A DNA stretch of 64,000 bases from Nemophila menziesii (Eukaryota > Streptophyta > Magnoliopsida > Boraginales > Hydrophyllaceae). Position 1 is the stretch's first letter, and each line of letters begins with the position of its first letter. The stretch lies in the NCBI GenBank assembly GCA_029959085.1, contig JARWIR010000031.1, positions 5,332,001 through 5,396,000 on the forward strand, in the 5' to 3' direction. The position numbers were made by a program, and so were the translations under genes. Positions 10,335-22,109 of this stretch are shown piece by piece. Below the pieces are notes generated by a model that worked only from the letters and a program-made list of their open reading frames with translations, was not told where the DNA came from and did not search any database.

Positions 10335-13300
10335 ATGATGGCTTCGGGTATTGATAAAAGTTGGATTACTTCTGCTCATCTTGTTTCGCGTGAATTTGTT
10401 ATGGGATAGAAGAATTTTTCGCCTTTGCTCAAAAAAATAAAGATTTTGAAGAAACTTTGTTTTGTCCGTGTAATGAGTGTTCAAATTATCATCGGTTTGA
10501 CGTGGTCAAAGTTAGGGCACATCTTTTAAAATTTGGGTTTTTGTCCACGTATGAGATTTGGACAAAGCATGGTGAGAAAGAGGAAATTCCTGAGACTCGA
10601 TATGAAGAAAATGAAATGTTGAATATCTACGAATATTTGAGACCTATTTATGAGGGTGGTGGTCACTCGGGTGACACCGAGATGATAGACTCGATCAGTT
10701 TAATACGTGGCAAATTCGAAACGATGTTTTCCGAATTAGAGACCGAGTTATACCCTGGTTGTACAGTAATTAGTTCATTAAATTTCATTGCGTAGCTAAT
10801 GCACGTGAAGGTGAAGAACAAGTGGACTAACACGTCTTTCACCGAGTTGCTTGATCTTCTGTGCCGTGTGTTTCCCAAACCTCATACCTTGCCCGAGTCA
10901 TACGAGTGCAACAAAAAGTTAAAAAGTTTAGGTATGGGGTACAATACCATCGATGTTTGCATGAACGATTGTGCTTTATTTTACAAGGAGAATGACTCCC
11001 TCGATAAGTGTCCAGTATGTGGTGAATCCAGATGGGACCCGAAGAAGGGTCAGAAAGTAGCGCATAAGAAACTCCGATATTTCTCAATTGCCCCGAGGTT
11101 GCAGCGACTTTATGCTTCGAGACACACTGTCAAAAATATGATTTGACACCATACAGGGAAGAGTGTAGATCTAGATGTGTTGCGTCATCCAGTTGATGGC
11201 GATAGTTGGAAGAGATTTATTCAGTTACATCCTGAGTTTGCTAGTGAACCTCGGAATTAGTTCTTGGGTTTGGGTATCGATGGTTTTTGTCCTTTCTCTA
11301 TGCAGCACAACTCGTACAGCATATAGTAGGTTATATTGACCGTCTACAAACTACCACTGTGGGAGTGTATGAAGGAGACGACATTGCAGCTTTGTTTGTT
11401 GATTCCTGGACCCCGTTCACTTGGCAAGGACATGGGTGTCTTTCTTCGACCTGTTATAGATGAGTTGGACGAGTTGTGGGATAAAGGGATCCTTACGTAT
11501 GATGCCCACAAGAAGGAAGAGTTTACGATGAAGGTTTGTTTGTTGTCCACGACCAATGATTACCCCGCTAAGTCAAACACTTCGGGATGGTCGGGTCAAG
11601 GTTACTTAGCTTGTCCAGAATGCAGGGATTCTACTCTGTCATTGAGGGTGAAGAAAGGGGTTGTTAACTTTGACCATAGACGTTGGTTACCTTCCACATA
11701 TCGATTTAGAAAAGACAAGGTTCCGTACCTCGCTTCCGATTATAGGGCCCATCGAAGAAATATACTCCTGCCGATATTCAGACATAGTTAGATGGGCTTT
11801 CCATTGTGTTTCCCGGTAAACACAAGGATTTTGGGGGCAAGATCGTGAAGCAAACTGTTCCACGGCGATTCAATTGGAAGAAAAAGAGTATTTTTTATCG
11901 TTTGTCTTATTTGTCCGAAAATTTGTTGAAACATAACATTGACGTTATGCATTGCGAGAAAAATGTGTTTGATAGTTTGCTCGGTACAGTTATAGGTCAT
12001 GATGGAAAATTTAACAAAGATAACGTGAAAGCAAGAATGGATTTTCAGGATATGAACATCAGGAAAGATTTGTGGTTGACATCAAGAGACGGTAAACCGA
12101 TACTGAAACGAGCAAAGTATACATTGTCAATAGAAAAGCGGAATATATTACTTGACTGGTTGAAGGCACAGAAGTTTCGTGATGGTTTCACATCTAGTTT
12201 GAGAAATAATGTTCAAAGTGATACGGGAAAGATTATCGGAATGAAATCTCACGACTGTCACGTGATGATGCAATTGCTTTTCGTGGCTAGTATCCCAGGG
12301 CTTATCGAAGACAAAGCGATTAGTGGTGCGATTATTGGGTTAGCTAACGTGTTTAGAGTCGTTTGTTATAAAAATCTCAGCAGGAAAGAGTTAGAATCGG
12401 GTAAGGCGAAAGTGGTTGAATTTATGTGTAGACTGGAAATAATTTTGCCTCCCGTGTTTTCCGATATAATGATCCACCTGGTTATACACTTATACAACGA
12501 AGCTTTGTTAGGGGGACCGGTTCAGATGCGTTGGATGTACCCGTTTGAGTGGTATCTAAAGAAGTTAAAGGAGTACATACTAAATCCGACTAGGCCGGAG
12601 GGTTTACTCGCCAAGAGGTACGTTGTAGAGGAGACTTTGACTTTCATATCGCGTTATCTTCAAGAAGAAAAAATAAAGTTCAATGAACTGGGTAGATATA
12701 CCGAGACTGAAGCTCAACCTAAAGAGTTATCCGTATTTAAGAGTCAGTGTACTCCACTTGTTAAAAACGAGTATGGTGTTTTGCAATACATTGAGAAGGA
12801 GCAAATCAACTGGTACATCCTACTTAATTACGACGAAATCCAGCATTTGACGACGTAAGTTGATCATTTTATTTATTATTTCTTTAATTCTATTTGAAAA
12901 ACGTATTGAATTTACTCTTTAAATGTGTAGAGAACACAAAGCCATGCTATCGGGCCCTGAAGATGATAAAACTAGGAAACACCGACAAAATTTTCGAGAT
13001 TGTTATTTGCATAAGGTATACATTCATTCAAATACCAATTTAGGTCTCAATATTTGGCAATGTGGTTATTATTTTTTTTGTTTGTAGGTTTATGATATGG
13101 AAAAAGACGGCGGTGCATTTGCTACTAGCGAGATGATTTCATTGGTTAGTAAGTCTCATGGTGTAGTTTATAAGTACGATTCATGTGTTGTGAACGGTGT
13201 CAAATGGGTTACTTGTGAAAAGGGGAAAAAAGGGTGACTCAAGATTACAAGGTATGCACAGTGTACGATGATAAACCATATTACGGTGAATTAGTCAACA

Positions 13301-13826
13301 TTGTAGAGGTAACATTTGATGGTGGTTGTTCAGTTGTGCTATTCGAGTGTAATTAGTATAACACGAGTACTGCGAGGACAAAGAATGGGGTAACCATTAT
13401 TAATACATCTACTTTTTTGTTTGGAGACACGAGTCATACATCTTAGCCACACAAGCGAAAAATGTATATTATATTGATGAGATTAATTCAAGGAAATCAC
13501 AAAAAGGGTGGAAAGTTGTTTGGGAAATCAATGATAGACATGGATGGAGTCCCGAGTTATGGGGTGCAGAATCACTACCTACTGAAAACGAGAGTGTCAC
13601 GATCCCTTTAGTGAACACCGAGACGGATTACTCACAGTTACATTTGACAACTGGTGAGGAGATCCCATTTGACCCTTCTCTTTTACACATAGCTTTAATT
13701 ATTTATGAAGAGGATGAGCCTTTTGATGACACGATGGACGAGTATGCCGACGATGAAGAAGAGGAACCGATCTACGTTGATAGTGATGAGGAAGTTGTTG
13801 ACACGAGTGGTTACTATACAGACTGA
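10335..13826 (+). pseudogene. CACTA transposase (TNP2/TNPD-like), copy 1, multiple stops
   Basis: Order of regions: N-terminal transposase-associated part starting MASGIDKSWITSAHLVSREF, then, after a stop at 10407 and a frameshift in an A-run, FCPCNECSNYHRFD (zinc-binding-like cysteines). TNP2 part about 10800-11790 (CPVCGESRWDP, DGDSWKRF, PGPRSLGKDMGVFLRPVIDE, TNDYPA, GWSGQGYLACPEC). DUF4218 about 11790-12858 (HNIDVMHCEKNVFDSLLG). An intron follows, then a short exon 12931-13015. DUF4216 13088-13826 (VTQDYKVCTVYDDKPYYGEL, then an acidic tail ending SGYYTD). Copy-specific stops lie at 11144, 11258, 11324, 11327 and 13354. A frameshift near 11789 and a stop near 13237 are shared with copy 2. 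The gene cannot give a full transposase now. The family catalyses excision and integration in the nucleus. Confidence 0.85.
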
Positions 13827-14033
13827 TTTGAGGAATTTTTTATGATTACGTGTTTTTTATTTGTTTGGATTTTGATTACGTGTTTTTCATTCTTTTGATT
13901 TTGATTACGTGTTTTTGATTGTTTAGAATTTTATTATTTCTTGTTATTATTTGGAATTGTATTACGTTAAGCTTATTGTGTGTTTGAAATTATGATTGTT
14001 CATTTTCCATTTTCTTAAAAAAAAAAGGTTATT
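13827..14033. other. 3' region of the transposase gene
   Basis: Contains three direct repeats of about 35 bases around GATTACGTGTTTTT (13845-13920) and an A10 run just before the internal repeat block. Probably 3' UTR; no polyadenylation site can be fixed. Confidence 0.4.
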
Positions 14034-14356
14034 CGCGACTACATATGTATGAACTAGTCGCGAATGCTTTATGTAATTTGCGACTAGTTTATACGCATAA
14101 ACTAGTCGGCAAAAATAAGCAAATCTTTAGCGATTACAAAGTAGTCGCTAATCACGAAATAAATATCCAATAAATGTTGGCGCTCCACTTTCCCGCCCAT
14201 CGAAAAGACACGCGTTAACTTCTTGCATTTCGCGACTACTTTGTAGTCGGGAAAAACCAATTAGGTCGGTCAAATTACCAACCCGTGGAGGTCATCACCT
14301 CCTTTACCGACTACTTTCTAACCTTTAGCGACTACCACATGTAGTCGCAAATGAGA
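14034..14356. repeat. Internal block of GCGACTA repeats between the two CACTA genes
   Basis: Hairpin-type GCGACTAC/GTAGTCGC motifs again, plus variants GCGACTAG-TTTATACGCATAAA-CTAGTCGG and GCGATTAC. They are like the subterminal repeats but are followed by another gene, not by a TAGTG terminus. Copy 2 has the same block at about 47123-47443. Either this is a second regulatory array feeding the downstream gene, or a former 3' subterminal region made internal by fusion of two elements. Confidence 0.7.
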
Positions 14357-14493
14357 GAGTTCTATATGTATATGCCGAGACATAAGAGATTCATTATTTC
14401 TTTATACAAAACCCAAAAATCTGAGCTCTCTCTACAAATCCGCCATTCCAAGCTCCAATCAAAGCTAAAAACACACTCAAATTATCACATAAG
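14357..14493 (+). promoter_or_regulatory. TATA-like promoter and leader exon of the second CACTA gene
   Basis: TATATGTATATGCC (about 14364) lies just after the repeat block. About 30 bases on there is a purine/pyrimidine-mixed leader containing TCTGAGCTCTCTC and CATTCCAAGCTCCAATC, ending ACATAAG/GTAATA, a plausible leader-exon donor. The same arrangement is kept in copy 2 (about 47450-47583). Expression is inferred only. Confidence 0.4.
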
Positions 14494-15629
14494 GTAATAA
14501 AATCATTCTTTTATCAACTTATTCCAATATATTCTTAAGATTTCATTAAATTTTTTTTTTGCTAACCTATTTTTTTTCTTTTGTGTAAAAATCCTATTGA
14601 TGTTGGCATGGCATCTACACCGAAATAGCTTCAATATCAGCAAATAAGGTAAGTTTTTCAACAATCTTTTGTTTTTTGAATTTTTATGTTTTTTTTCCTT
14701 TGATTATTTGATGTTTATGTGAAATCCGAATATAATTGGTAGTTTTACGATATTATAAATGATATTTTTAACACAAAATAGATGCTAAAATGCTTAAAAA
14801 ATGTATTTGATTAATTTTAATGATTATTTTCCATTTATTTGGTGATGATTATGAAATTAAAGATTAATAGGTGTTATTAGGGTGTGTTTTAGGTTAGTTT
14901 AGATTGATTTTGATGCTTGATAATGACAAAGTTAATGGTATAATTTTAGGGTTTTATTAAGGGTTTTTTTTTAGGATTTCAAGAAAATAAAAATTAATAA
15001 TATGAAAATAAAAATTGCATCTAATTTGAGTTTTTGTGGCCTAAAAGTGTTTAAATAAAAATATATCAAATTGAAATTTTAAAAAAATTAAAATACCGTC
15101 TTGGAATTAATTAGGAATTTTTATGATATTAAAAGGACTAATAAACAAATTACTTAAATTTTTTAAATTAATATATTGGGACTAAAATGCAATTTTACAT
15201 GAAAAATTAAATATAACAAAAATGAATTAAAATGGATTTTTAAAAGTAAATGAAAATAAACAAATTTGTATATTTAAAAAAATGAATACTTTGAAAAAAA
15301 TAACAATTTATCTAAAAAGTTTACAAATAGTAAAAGGACCAATTTGTAAATTTAACAAATAGTTAAAAACAAAATTATATTTTTTTTATTCATTACTATA
15401 TGACTAATATAATTTTTTTTTGTAATACAGATTGTATTTGGTTGAAATATTGGATGTATTATTTAAATTCAGAGTTATCTAATTTATTTCGTTTATTTTA
15501 TTTGTTATTGTAATATTTATTTTGTATTTAAATTATATTTAATTTATATTTCATTTGTAATAATTTGGTTATGTAATAAAATAGAATTAATTATTATTTA
15601 TCTCTTTTAAATAAATTGAAAAATATTAG
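14494..15629. other. Long AT-rich intron-like sequence of the second CACTA gene
   Basis: Very AT-rich, without open frames of note. It includes a short interior exon-like segment near 14588-14648 (TGTTGGCATGGCATC, followed by AAATAAG/GTAAG). Probably leader introns before the coding start at 15630. Confidence 0.4.
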
Positions 15630-17025
15630 ATGACCGACGTGATCTCTAAGACACAAGGCGGGGACGGGGACGGTGGGGGTCGAGACCCGAACAGAAATCC
15701 GAACACAAACCTTGCTAACTGTAACACCCAAGACGATAAATAAAAAATTATATCATAAATAATTTTAAATGTAACTTATATTATAATTAAATATAATTTA
15801 AATCAGAACCAGTTAAGCGGAAAGTACGAGGAAATGCGGCACTAAAATCTGCCGTTAGGGCACTAAAAGCTGTCGGGTATCCACTGCCGATCGCTTTCTG
15901 TATTTTAGACGACACGTGGAACTGATCTGGTAAGTTCGGGAAATACGTTAGCCAGGTGATCGGGCTAACTGTTCGAGAGAGGATACCGCAATGCTACAAA
16001 TCGTGGAGTGAAGTTCCAATAAGCCGACAAAATATCTGTTATTAAGCGATTATCGGTAAATAATAATACTTATATATAAATTTATTAATTTAATTTAACA
16101 TTAAAAATAATCTTGAATGTATCAATTTTTTGATATACCTAATTGGAGGAGAAGGGATGATTGGAGGTTTATATCTGGTAATTTGGATGATACAATGCGA
16201 TTACGGTATAAAGACTACAAATATGACTCGAAGAAGGACTTTAACTTGCTGGGTAAGAAACCTAGTGATGAGATCTGGAAGAGGTGTTGTGATTTGTGGG
16301 GTTCGAAGGAGGCGAAGGTATACTTATATTTTTTTAATTATATAATTTAGATTATATATAACTTTATTAATACTTGTATTTTAAATTCTTTCAGGACCAA
16401 GCAAAGGCGAATAAATTAAACCGAAAGAAACAAAAGAATAAGAGTGGAGCGGGGTCTCGTAAATATTCCCGAACTCGGGATATGCTTTACGAGGTACTTT
16501 GTTTTATATGTATAGATATTGTATTTTGAATAGCTTTTAATTATATTCTGAATGAAACAGGGTGTTGAGAATTTAATCCCGGGTGAGAGGGTGGTAGATA
16601 GGGATGAGGCAACTCAAGAAGACATCCATATTCCTCAAATGGGTGGGGTTTTCGAGGTGGTGGGAAAGAGTAAGAAAACACAGCAGTGGAAGTCCGAGTG
16701 TTATAGGAACGCTGATGTAAGTTTATTTTAAAAGTAAAATTTTAATTTTAATTTTATTCATAAATTGATTTTAATAAATTTTTTTCGTGTCTATAATTAA
16801 ACAGAAATTTTTAAGGGATGTTATGAAAGATCAAGTGCCTCAGAGTCAATCGGATGAAGGCTTAGCTCGTGAGTTGTCGCAAAAGGAGCAAATCAATGCG
16901 GTGAGAGAAACTGCTAAAAAGGATGTTGGGTCGCAAAAGAGGAGTTGGACACCGGGTGTGGGTTGACCCAAAAAGAAGAAGAGTCCTTCGATCACCCTGG
17001 CATAAGACGAGCACAACGCGATAAT
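15630..17025 (+). pseudogene. Ptta/En/Spm-type second CACTA gene (Transposase_24-like), copy 1
   Basis: Exons about 15630-15740 (MTDVISKTQGGDGDGGGRD), 15808-16070 (GKFGKYVSQVIGLTVRERIP, SWSEVPIS), 16117-16317 (FDIPNWRRRDDWRF, KKPSDEIWKRCCDLWGS), 16395-16493 (KANKLNRKKQKNKSGAGSRK), 16561-16716 (VFEVVGKSKKTQQWKSECYR) and 16805-17020 (SQSDEGLARELSQKEQINAV). Introns have GT/AG ends. This is the layout of plant Ptta/En/Spm proteins, proposed DNA-binding partners of the CACTA transposase. A TGA in the second exon (DDTWN-stop-SGKFG) is shared with copy 2. Near 16943 an extra G shifts the end relative to copy 2. The terminal part is cut by the junction at 17040. Confidence 0.75.
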
Positions 17026-17269
17026 GATGGAGGCAATACATTCTTAGGATTTAAACAAGAATTTAACCTAATAACAAAGACGCGCAGAAAAAGTTAGAAC
17101 TGCAAAGTAAAGTCTGCTCTTCTCTTTGTGTATATCGAGGTAAAGTTTCCTCTCCATGTACATATACATTGGTAAAATTAAGTAAAGTTATATTATATCT
17201 TACTCAAAAAAAGTTTGATGTATTTTTTTATAGTGTTTAACTAAATTTAATTTCTTTTATTTCTTCACA

Positions 17270-17755
17270 GAATAATCAAAAATTTATATTCTTCTGAGGA
17301 ATTTTATTGAGTCTTTTGGATTTGTAAAACGAAGGGTTTCATCAGTGGATAAAAAGATAGATGAAAATTAATTGTCCTATAAACTAGGATAATTTCTCTT
17401 AATCAAGGTATGTGATTTATTTTAGTTTCCATATTGTAAGGGATAAAAAAAAACTTTAACCGAATTACAGTATGGGTCCTTATATAATGTGTAAATTGCA
17501 GTATAGGCCTGCATTATTGGTCCTTAGGATAGAACTAAAAGAGTTGTGTATCGCATGTACTTTGTCTCTTCCAAAAGAAATTTCAAAATATAGGATTAGA
17601 TTTTAAGTTCTTGCAGCTAGAAAGTCATGCTATACGACTCACACAAAAATATTTTGTACTTTTTTATGCATATCATAGAGTGTTGTTTAATTTACATGAA
17701 AAGATTGATAATCATGACATTTTAAGAAAATAGAAAAGTTATATAATTAACTTGG
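17270..17755 (+). pseudogene. Remnant of first two coding exons, unit 1
   Basis: The exon-1 start is GTG (17345) instead of ATG. The exon has stops, though the donor AATCAAG/GTATGTG at 17406/17407 is intact. Exon 2 (about 17698-17754) reads KIDNHDILRK-stop-KSYIINL, and its acceptor is ACAT where other units have ACAG. Unit 6 shares both lesions (50407 and 50759 regions), so they predate the 33-kb duplication. The main exons are missing, so no product is expected. Confidence 0.55.
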
Positions 17756-18117
17756 TAAGTCTATTAATATGTTGTAATGCTTCATATGATGCTTAATAAC
17801 AGATGATCAACCCTTAATATTTAACTTAATGTTATAAAGATGATAAATATTAGTTTGGTAATGGAAGTGTTTAATGTGGATTAAAAGAACAAAAGCATGT
17901 AATTGTGTGTGGAGGATAAAATATTATGTGTACACAATAGAACATTTAACACACGATTAATACAAGTTATGTAGACTAATATTGAATACACCAATAAAGA
18001 GTGTGTTATTAGGCGTAAAGAGTAAAAAATTTAGTATGTCATTGAATTAATTCTTGCACCTATATGGCCTTTTTTCTCCAGATCCTGCTCCAGTTTTAGC
18101 TCTTGTTCTTGTAAATG

Positions 18118-21100
18118 ACCCATACACTTGTGGGACGTCACCCTCTCAATGTTGATTTTATATCCTGCTTTGGGAGACGAAAAGTACACTCTAATCTATT
18201 GAATACCCTAAGTAAAGTAGTTTATACAAAATACATAAGATGGGTTTATACCCACCAAGTTATTAGTATATGTTGTTATATCATACCTTGAAAACGATGT
18301 CATTGAGGATTGAACAAGGGAAATGTTAAATTGGTGGATTTACATGTAATCGGTGGGCATATACCAACCACCTTAAATAATCAGGTTTTCATTTTAAACT
18401 CTCACATATTAAGTTTAAGTATTTCTTGGGTTTACAGAGTTCTTAGTTTAGTTAACTATGGGTTTACATAGTGCTTAGTGTTTAGTGTTAGATTTATTGT
18501 TGTTTATAGGTACTTGATCACTGATAATTGTTGGATTTAAACACTCACAATAAACAAAAAAATCAATATGGTAATAAAAACTATCATAAGATGTCTATCC
18601 AATCACAAAAACAAGGATAAACAAATGTATCCTTATACGTGACAATGAAAAAGGCATAATTTTAAACATTTGTCTCACAGGCTTAATAAAAGTCAAAAAA
18701 TATAAAATTCATTAAAAAACATGAGCCTTGCCCACCTTCCTATATTGGGAATATAGATGATAATTGATACTGAAACATTAACTTAAGTATTAAATATAAC
18801 AAATACAATACCTAATACAAACAAGTTTGTATATACCCACTAAATTATGCATACAAGTGAATATCAACCCACTAAATAAAAACATAAATGTGGGTATCAA
18901 CCCACTAAATAAAAACATAAATATGGGTATCAACCCAATACTTTAGGTAAAAGTAGCTATACACCCACTAGTTACAAACAACGACAACAATGTAGAATAA
19001 TCATCCATCCGTCAATATGACATTTCTTGTATCCACTAAGTGAATACTCATAAACACTGAAGACTGTGCAATGTTGGTGGGCCCATGGGTGTGATAAAGT
19101 AATGATATAAAATCACACACATCTCGAAAACACGATTAACTCACCGCAAGTGTACTGGTTGTTACAAGTAATAATAAGTAAATAATGTTCGTTCCTCAGG
19201 GATTTAGGTAGTTATTTCAATTTGTGTTCAATACTTCTGTAGATGTTTTAAAATCTTTCGATTTGAAAAATAAAACTAATAAGTGTTTGATTTGTTTGAT
19301 AAATAATATAAATAATTATTCAAGGAAGATAACGGTTAAGATTGCAAGTATGCGCCTAATCATATTGACTTAATGGTTCTAGAAATAATTGGTTGTTCTT
19401 ATTAACCAGGATTCTAAAGTCTTCCTAACTCATGTAGAGGTCAACTTAGAAAGCTCACATACTTATATTCTAAGAGATTAAGACAAACCTTAGCGGCTAC
19501 TTGGCTATTCAAGACCTTGGGTTAATTAGCGTACACTAACCGCGTATTCACAAATCAATAATTACAACACCCTTCCACTTTTGGGTGCAAGCTCAATTAC
19601 TTAGTATAATCAATCAAATTTTCCCAAAATAAGATAAGTATATTTTTCAAGGTGTATACCAAGTAGATTCAAAACACAATTTATTTTAAAACTCAAAACA
19701 ACAAATAAAACAGTAAACCTAGATTTCTACATAAATAATTCTAAACTAAATAGAAATTAGTGCATAATTGAATCTTTGAATTAAAATCTTAGAAATAAAT
19801 TAATTACAAAATAATTATAATTCTAATTTACCCAAAGAATAGAGATAGGGAAGAGTAGAATTTATCCGGTGAAGCTCCAAACTTGAATCTTCCTTCTCTA
19901 GATCCTCATGATCTCTTTTGTGATGAATTATTGATGAAATGTAAGCTCTGGCGGCCAAGGAATGAATTTATAATGTCAACTTTAGTGTATACATAGGTCA
20001 TTGGCTAGGTTTAAATGACCTAACCCATCACAAAAACGTTTTCCTCCAAGAGGGGACTGATTTGAGTCATGTTTTAACTATTTCGTTACAAATCTAAGTT
20101 GAAAAATACCAGTAACCATGCGAACCTAATTCAGAATCCCATATGAATATAAAAGGGATCATCCAATTATTTTTAAATATCACGTGACATCGATAACAAT
20201 TCACTATCTAATTTTGGCCGACAACTGTTTCATATTTATAAAAATGGTTTCTTATCCATGCTTTGACATGTAATATAATACGTGTACCTAAGAGTTTCAC
20301 ATTTAATACATAAGTTACGCACAAATAACTCTAAATGTGAAAAATCTCCTAAAGAGGGTAAGAAACGAGAATATATCAAATAATAGGGAAAACCCCTCAT
20401 CTAAGCACAAAAGGAACTTAAAAATATGTCTCGAAATAGGATTTATTTATCACCAAATAATGGAGACATCAAATGTCTTTCCATTGGATTGCAATTACTT
20501 CTCTAATGACACACGAGATAAAATTATGCACGTAGGATAGATATTTCTCGTCAAGATTGATGAATATAAATTACCCGTTCCATCGGCTAACTATATCAAA
20601 TTTTAAAATTAACATGAAGTTAACACATTCTGATTATATTTATTGGATACACAAGTTTTTTATTGCATAAAACCACAATAGAAACTACCGTTACCTTTTC
20701 TATCAAATTGTACTATAGGTCCCTACAACGGTAGCGACCTTTGATATCAAATTTCCCTATATATCCCCTGAACGATCTATATGGGTTTAACCTACATAAA
20801 TCATTATACTGTGAATAGGGTGAAAAATACAAAATACCGACTACTAATTTAAACAATACTATCTAACAATTAATAATGGTTAACAAAAACACTTTATATG
20901 AATTAATATGATAAAAAAATTTGTGTTATTTTAGAAAGATTTCAAGGTTTAAAAACTATTATTCCAAGTTATTCTATAATTTTCAGAAAAAAGAAGCAAA
21001 AACTATAAAATTGCATTAAGAACACCTTATTTAACCCATAAAATAATATTTGTATTGTCTTTGAAAATATTGTTTCCGCCGATTAAAAACTCCTTTGATA

Positions 21101-21179
21101 GACAAGTTGTTCTTCTCTTAAAAAATAAAAGTTTGTGTATACAAAAGATATGAATTAAGCCAAACTCGCATCACTAAAT
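18118..21179. other. Non-coding module shared by units 1, 2, 3, 6 and 7
   Basis: About 3 kb without a convincing gene. It contains many TATACCCAC/GTGGGTAT motifs in both orientations (18242-18260, 18825-18975). It also has a segment with CCGCAAGTGTACTGGTTGTTACAAG (19144 onward) that resembles sequence often seen in plant LTR-retroelement flanks. A segment near 19860-19970 reads on the minus strand like a leader. Equivalents: 27168-30212, 36164-39202, 51174-54214, 60447-63499. A 67-codon frame at 20337 recurs in all five copies but shows no coding signs. The module is unclassified. Confidence 0.5.
18828..18975. repeat. Short tandem and inverted repeats around TGGGTATCAACCCACTAAATA
   Basis: About 33-base direct repeats (GGGTATCAACCCACTAAATA then AAAACATAAAT) occur two to three times, with GTGGGT...ACCCAC hairpins. 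Unit 6 has the same array (51870-51960). Long units have a reduced version with a compact hairpin GTGGGTATACACCCAC (27982, 36973, 61255). Confidence 0.6.
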
Positions 21180-21803
21180 GAATCACCATAATGCTTTACA
21201 TGCCAAGAATGAGAAAGAGTGCTTGAAAGTTCAATTTATGAAAGATTGTTTTTGCAACGACCATATATATGATTTGGTAAATATAGAACAAGTTTAGTAT
21301 GGAGGGTATTCTCCCTAATTTAGAGTGCATAGTGAAAACTATTAAAATTCATGTTTACCTTTTTCTTGTCTCATTGTATCCCCATCTCGTCTTTTTGGGA
21401 GATAGTTGACTTATGTTTTTTACCCACCAATATTAATTGTATAGATTTTTTGTGGGAAATCAGATCAAACTTTTTATTAACTTAAACATATAAGACTTTC
21501 ATCAAATATTTAATCATAATCATTAATTATAATAGCAAGATATATGTAAATAGATTAATTAGAAAAGTTACCATAATTAATTTTTTATGTTAAATATAAG
21601 GTATATTTCATACACTACTAAAAGTTATATTGAACCATTCAATATAGGATGAAAGACTTATCCTATTTATTAACCCAACACACAGAACATAAGCCAAAGC
21701 AATCGATGTTGGCAAATGGGCTGGAAAGAAGAGAAAAATTCAATAATATTTACTTCTCATTTAACTACTATGTAACTAGTCTACACATCATGGGCCTTAT
21801 CCA
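21180..21803 (+). promoter_or_regulatory. Promoter-like region upstream of unit 2 (repeated before every unit)
   Basis: Conserved block with CATGCCAAGAATGAGA, GATTGTTTTTGCAACGACCA, CCATCTCGTC and GGGAGATAGTTGACTT, then TCAATATAGGATGAAAGACT, a TATA-like CCTATTTATTAACCC, and GGGCCTTATCCATTCTTAGG at the unit start. Equivalents precede units 3 (about 30213), 4 (39203), 5 (43110), 7 (54215) and the window end. The minus left-arm copies carry it at 6200-5936. Retention between diverged subfamilies is the reason for calling it regulatory. Confidence 0.4.
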
Positions 21804-22109
21804 TTCTTAGGATTTAAACAAAAATTTACCCTAATAACAAAGACGCCGCCGCAGAAAAATCTAGAACTGCAAAATAAAGCCCGCTCCTCTCTTTGTGTAT
21901 ATCGAGGTAAAGTTTCCTCTCCATGTACATATACATTGGTAAAATTAAGTAAAATAGTATTATATCTTACTTAACTTTTTTTTGCTGTATTTGTTTATAT
22001 GGTTTAAATAAATTTAATTTAAATTTTTTTCACATAATAATTAAAAATTGATGTTCTTCTGAGTAATTTTATTGAGTCTTTTGAATTTGTAAAACTAAGA
22101 GTTTTATCA

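Larger units (their letters stand above)
8948..17040 (+). mobile_element. CACTA (En/Spm-like) DNA transposon, copy 1, 3' end missing
   Basis: Begins CACTACTACACTCGAG at 8948, directly after a host sequence whose uninterrupted paralogue is at 7306-7330. Inside are palindromic subterminal repeats, a transposase gene with Transposase-associated, TNP2, DUF4218 and DUF4216 regions, a second repeat block, and a Ptta/En/Spm-type second gene. This two-gene layout is typical of autonomous plant CACTA elements. No reverse-complement TIR (…TAGTG) is visible. At 17040 the sequence passes straight into the unit leader (TTCTTAGGATTTAAAC). Several stops and frameshifts make it non-autonomous as it stands. 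The 3-base target duplication expected for CACTA cannot be verified without the 3' end. Confidence 0.85.
17041..21803 (+). repeat. Tandem unit 1 (short form)
   Basis: Head-to-tail unit starting TTCTTAGGATTTAAACAAGA. Contains the leader, broken first exons, then a jump at about 18111-18115 from the start of the main exon (GCTCTTGTTC) to TTGTAAATGACCCATACACT. In long units the two sides of this jump are about 4.4 kb apart (22655 and 27168 in unit 2). The main gene exons, poly(A) polymerase fragment, copia gag and AT run are therefore absent. It continues with the non-coding module and the promoter-like region of unit 2. Unit 6 has the same jump. Confidence 0.85.

Noticed and set aside
11344..11556. 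Minus-strand frames inside the transposase gene
   Set aside because: Shadows of the plus-strand TNP2 coding sequence.
20337..20540. 67-codon frame (MKNLLKRVRNENISNN...) present in five units
   Set aside because: Conserved only as much as the surrounding non-coding module, no motif, no exon signals; recent duplication explains its persistence.
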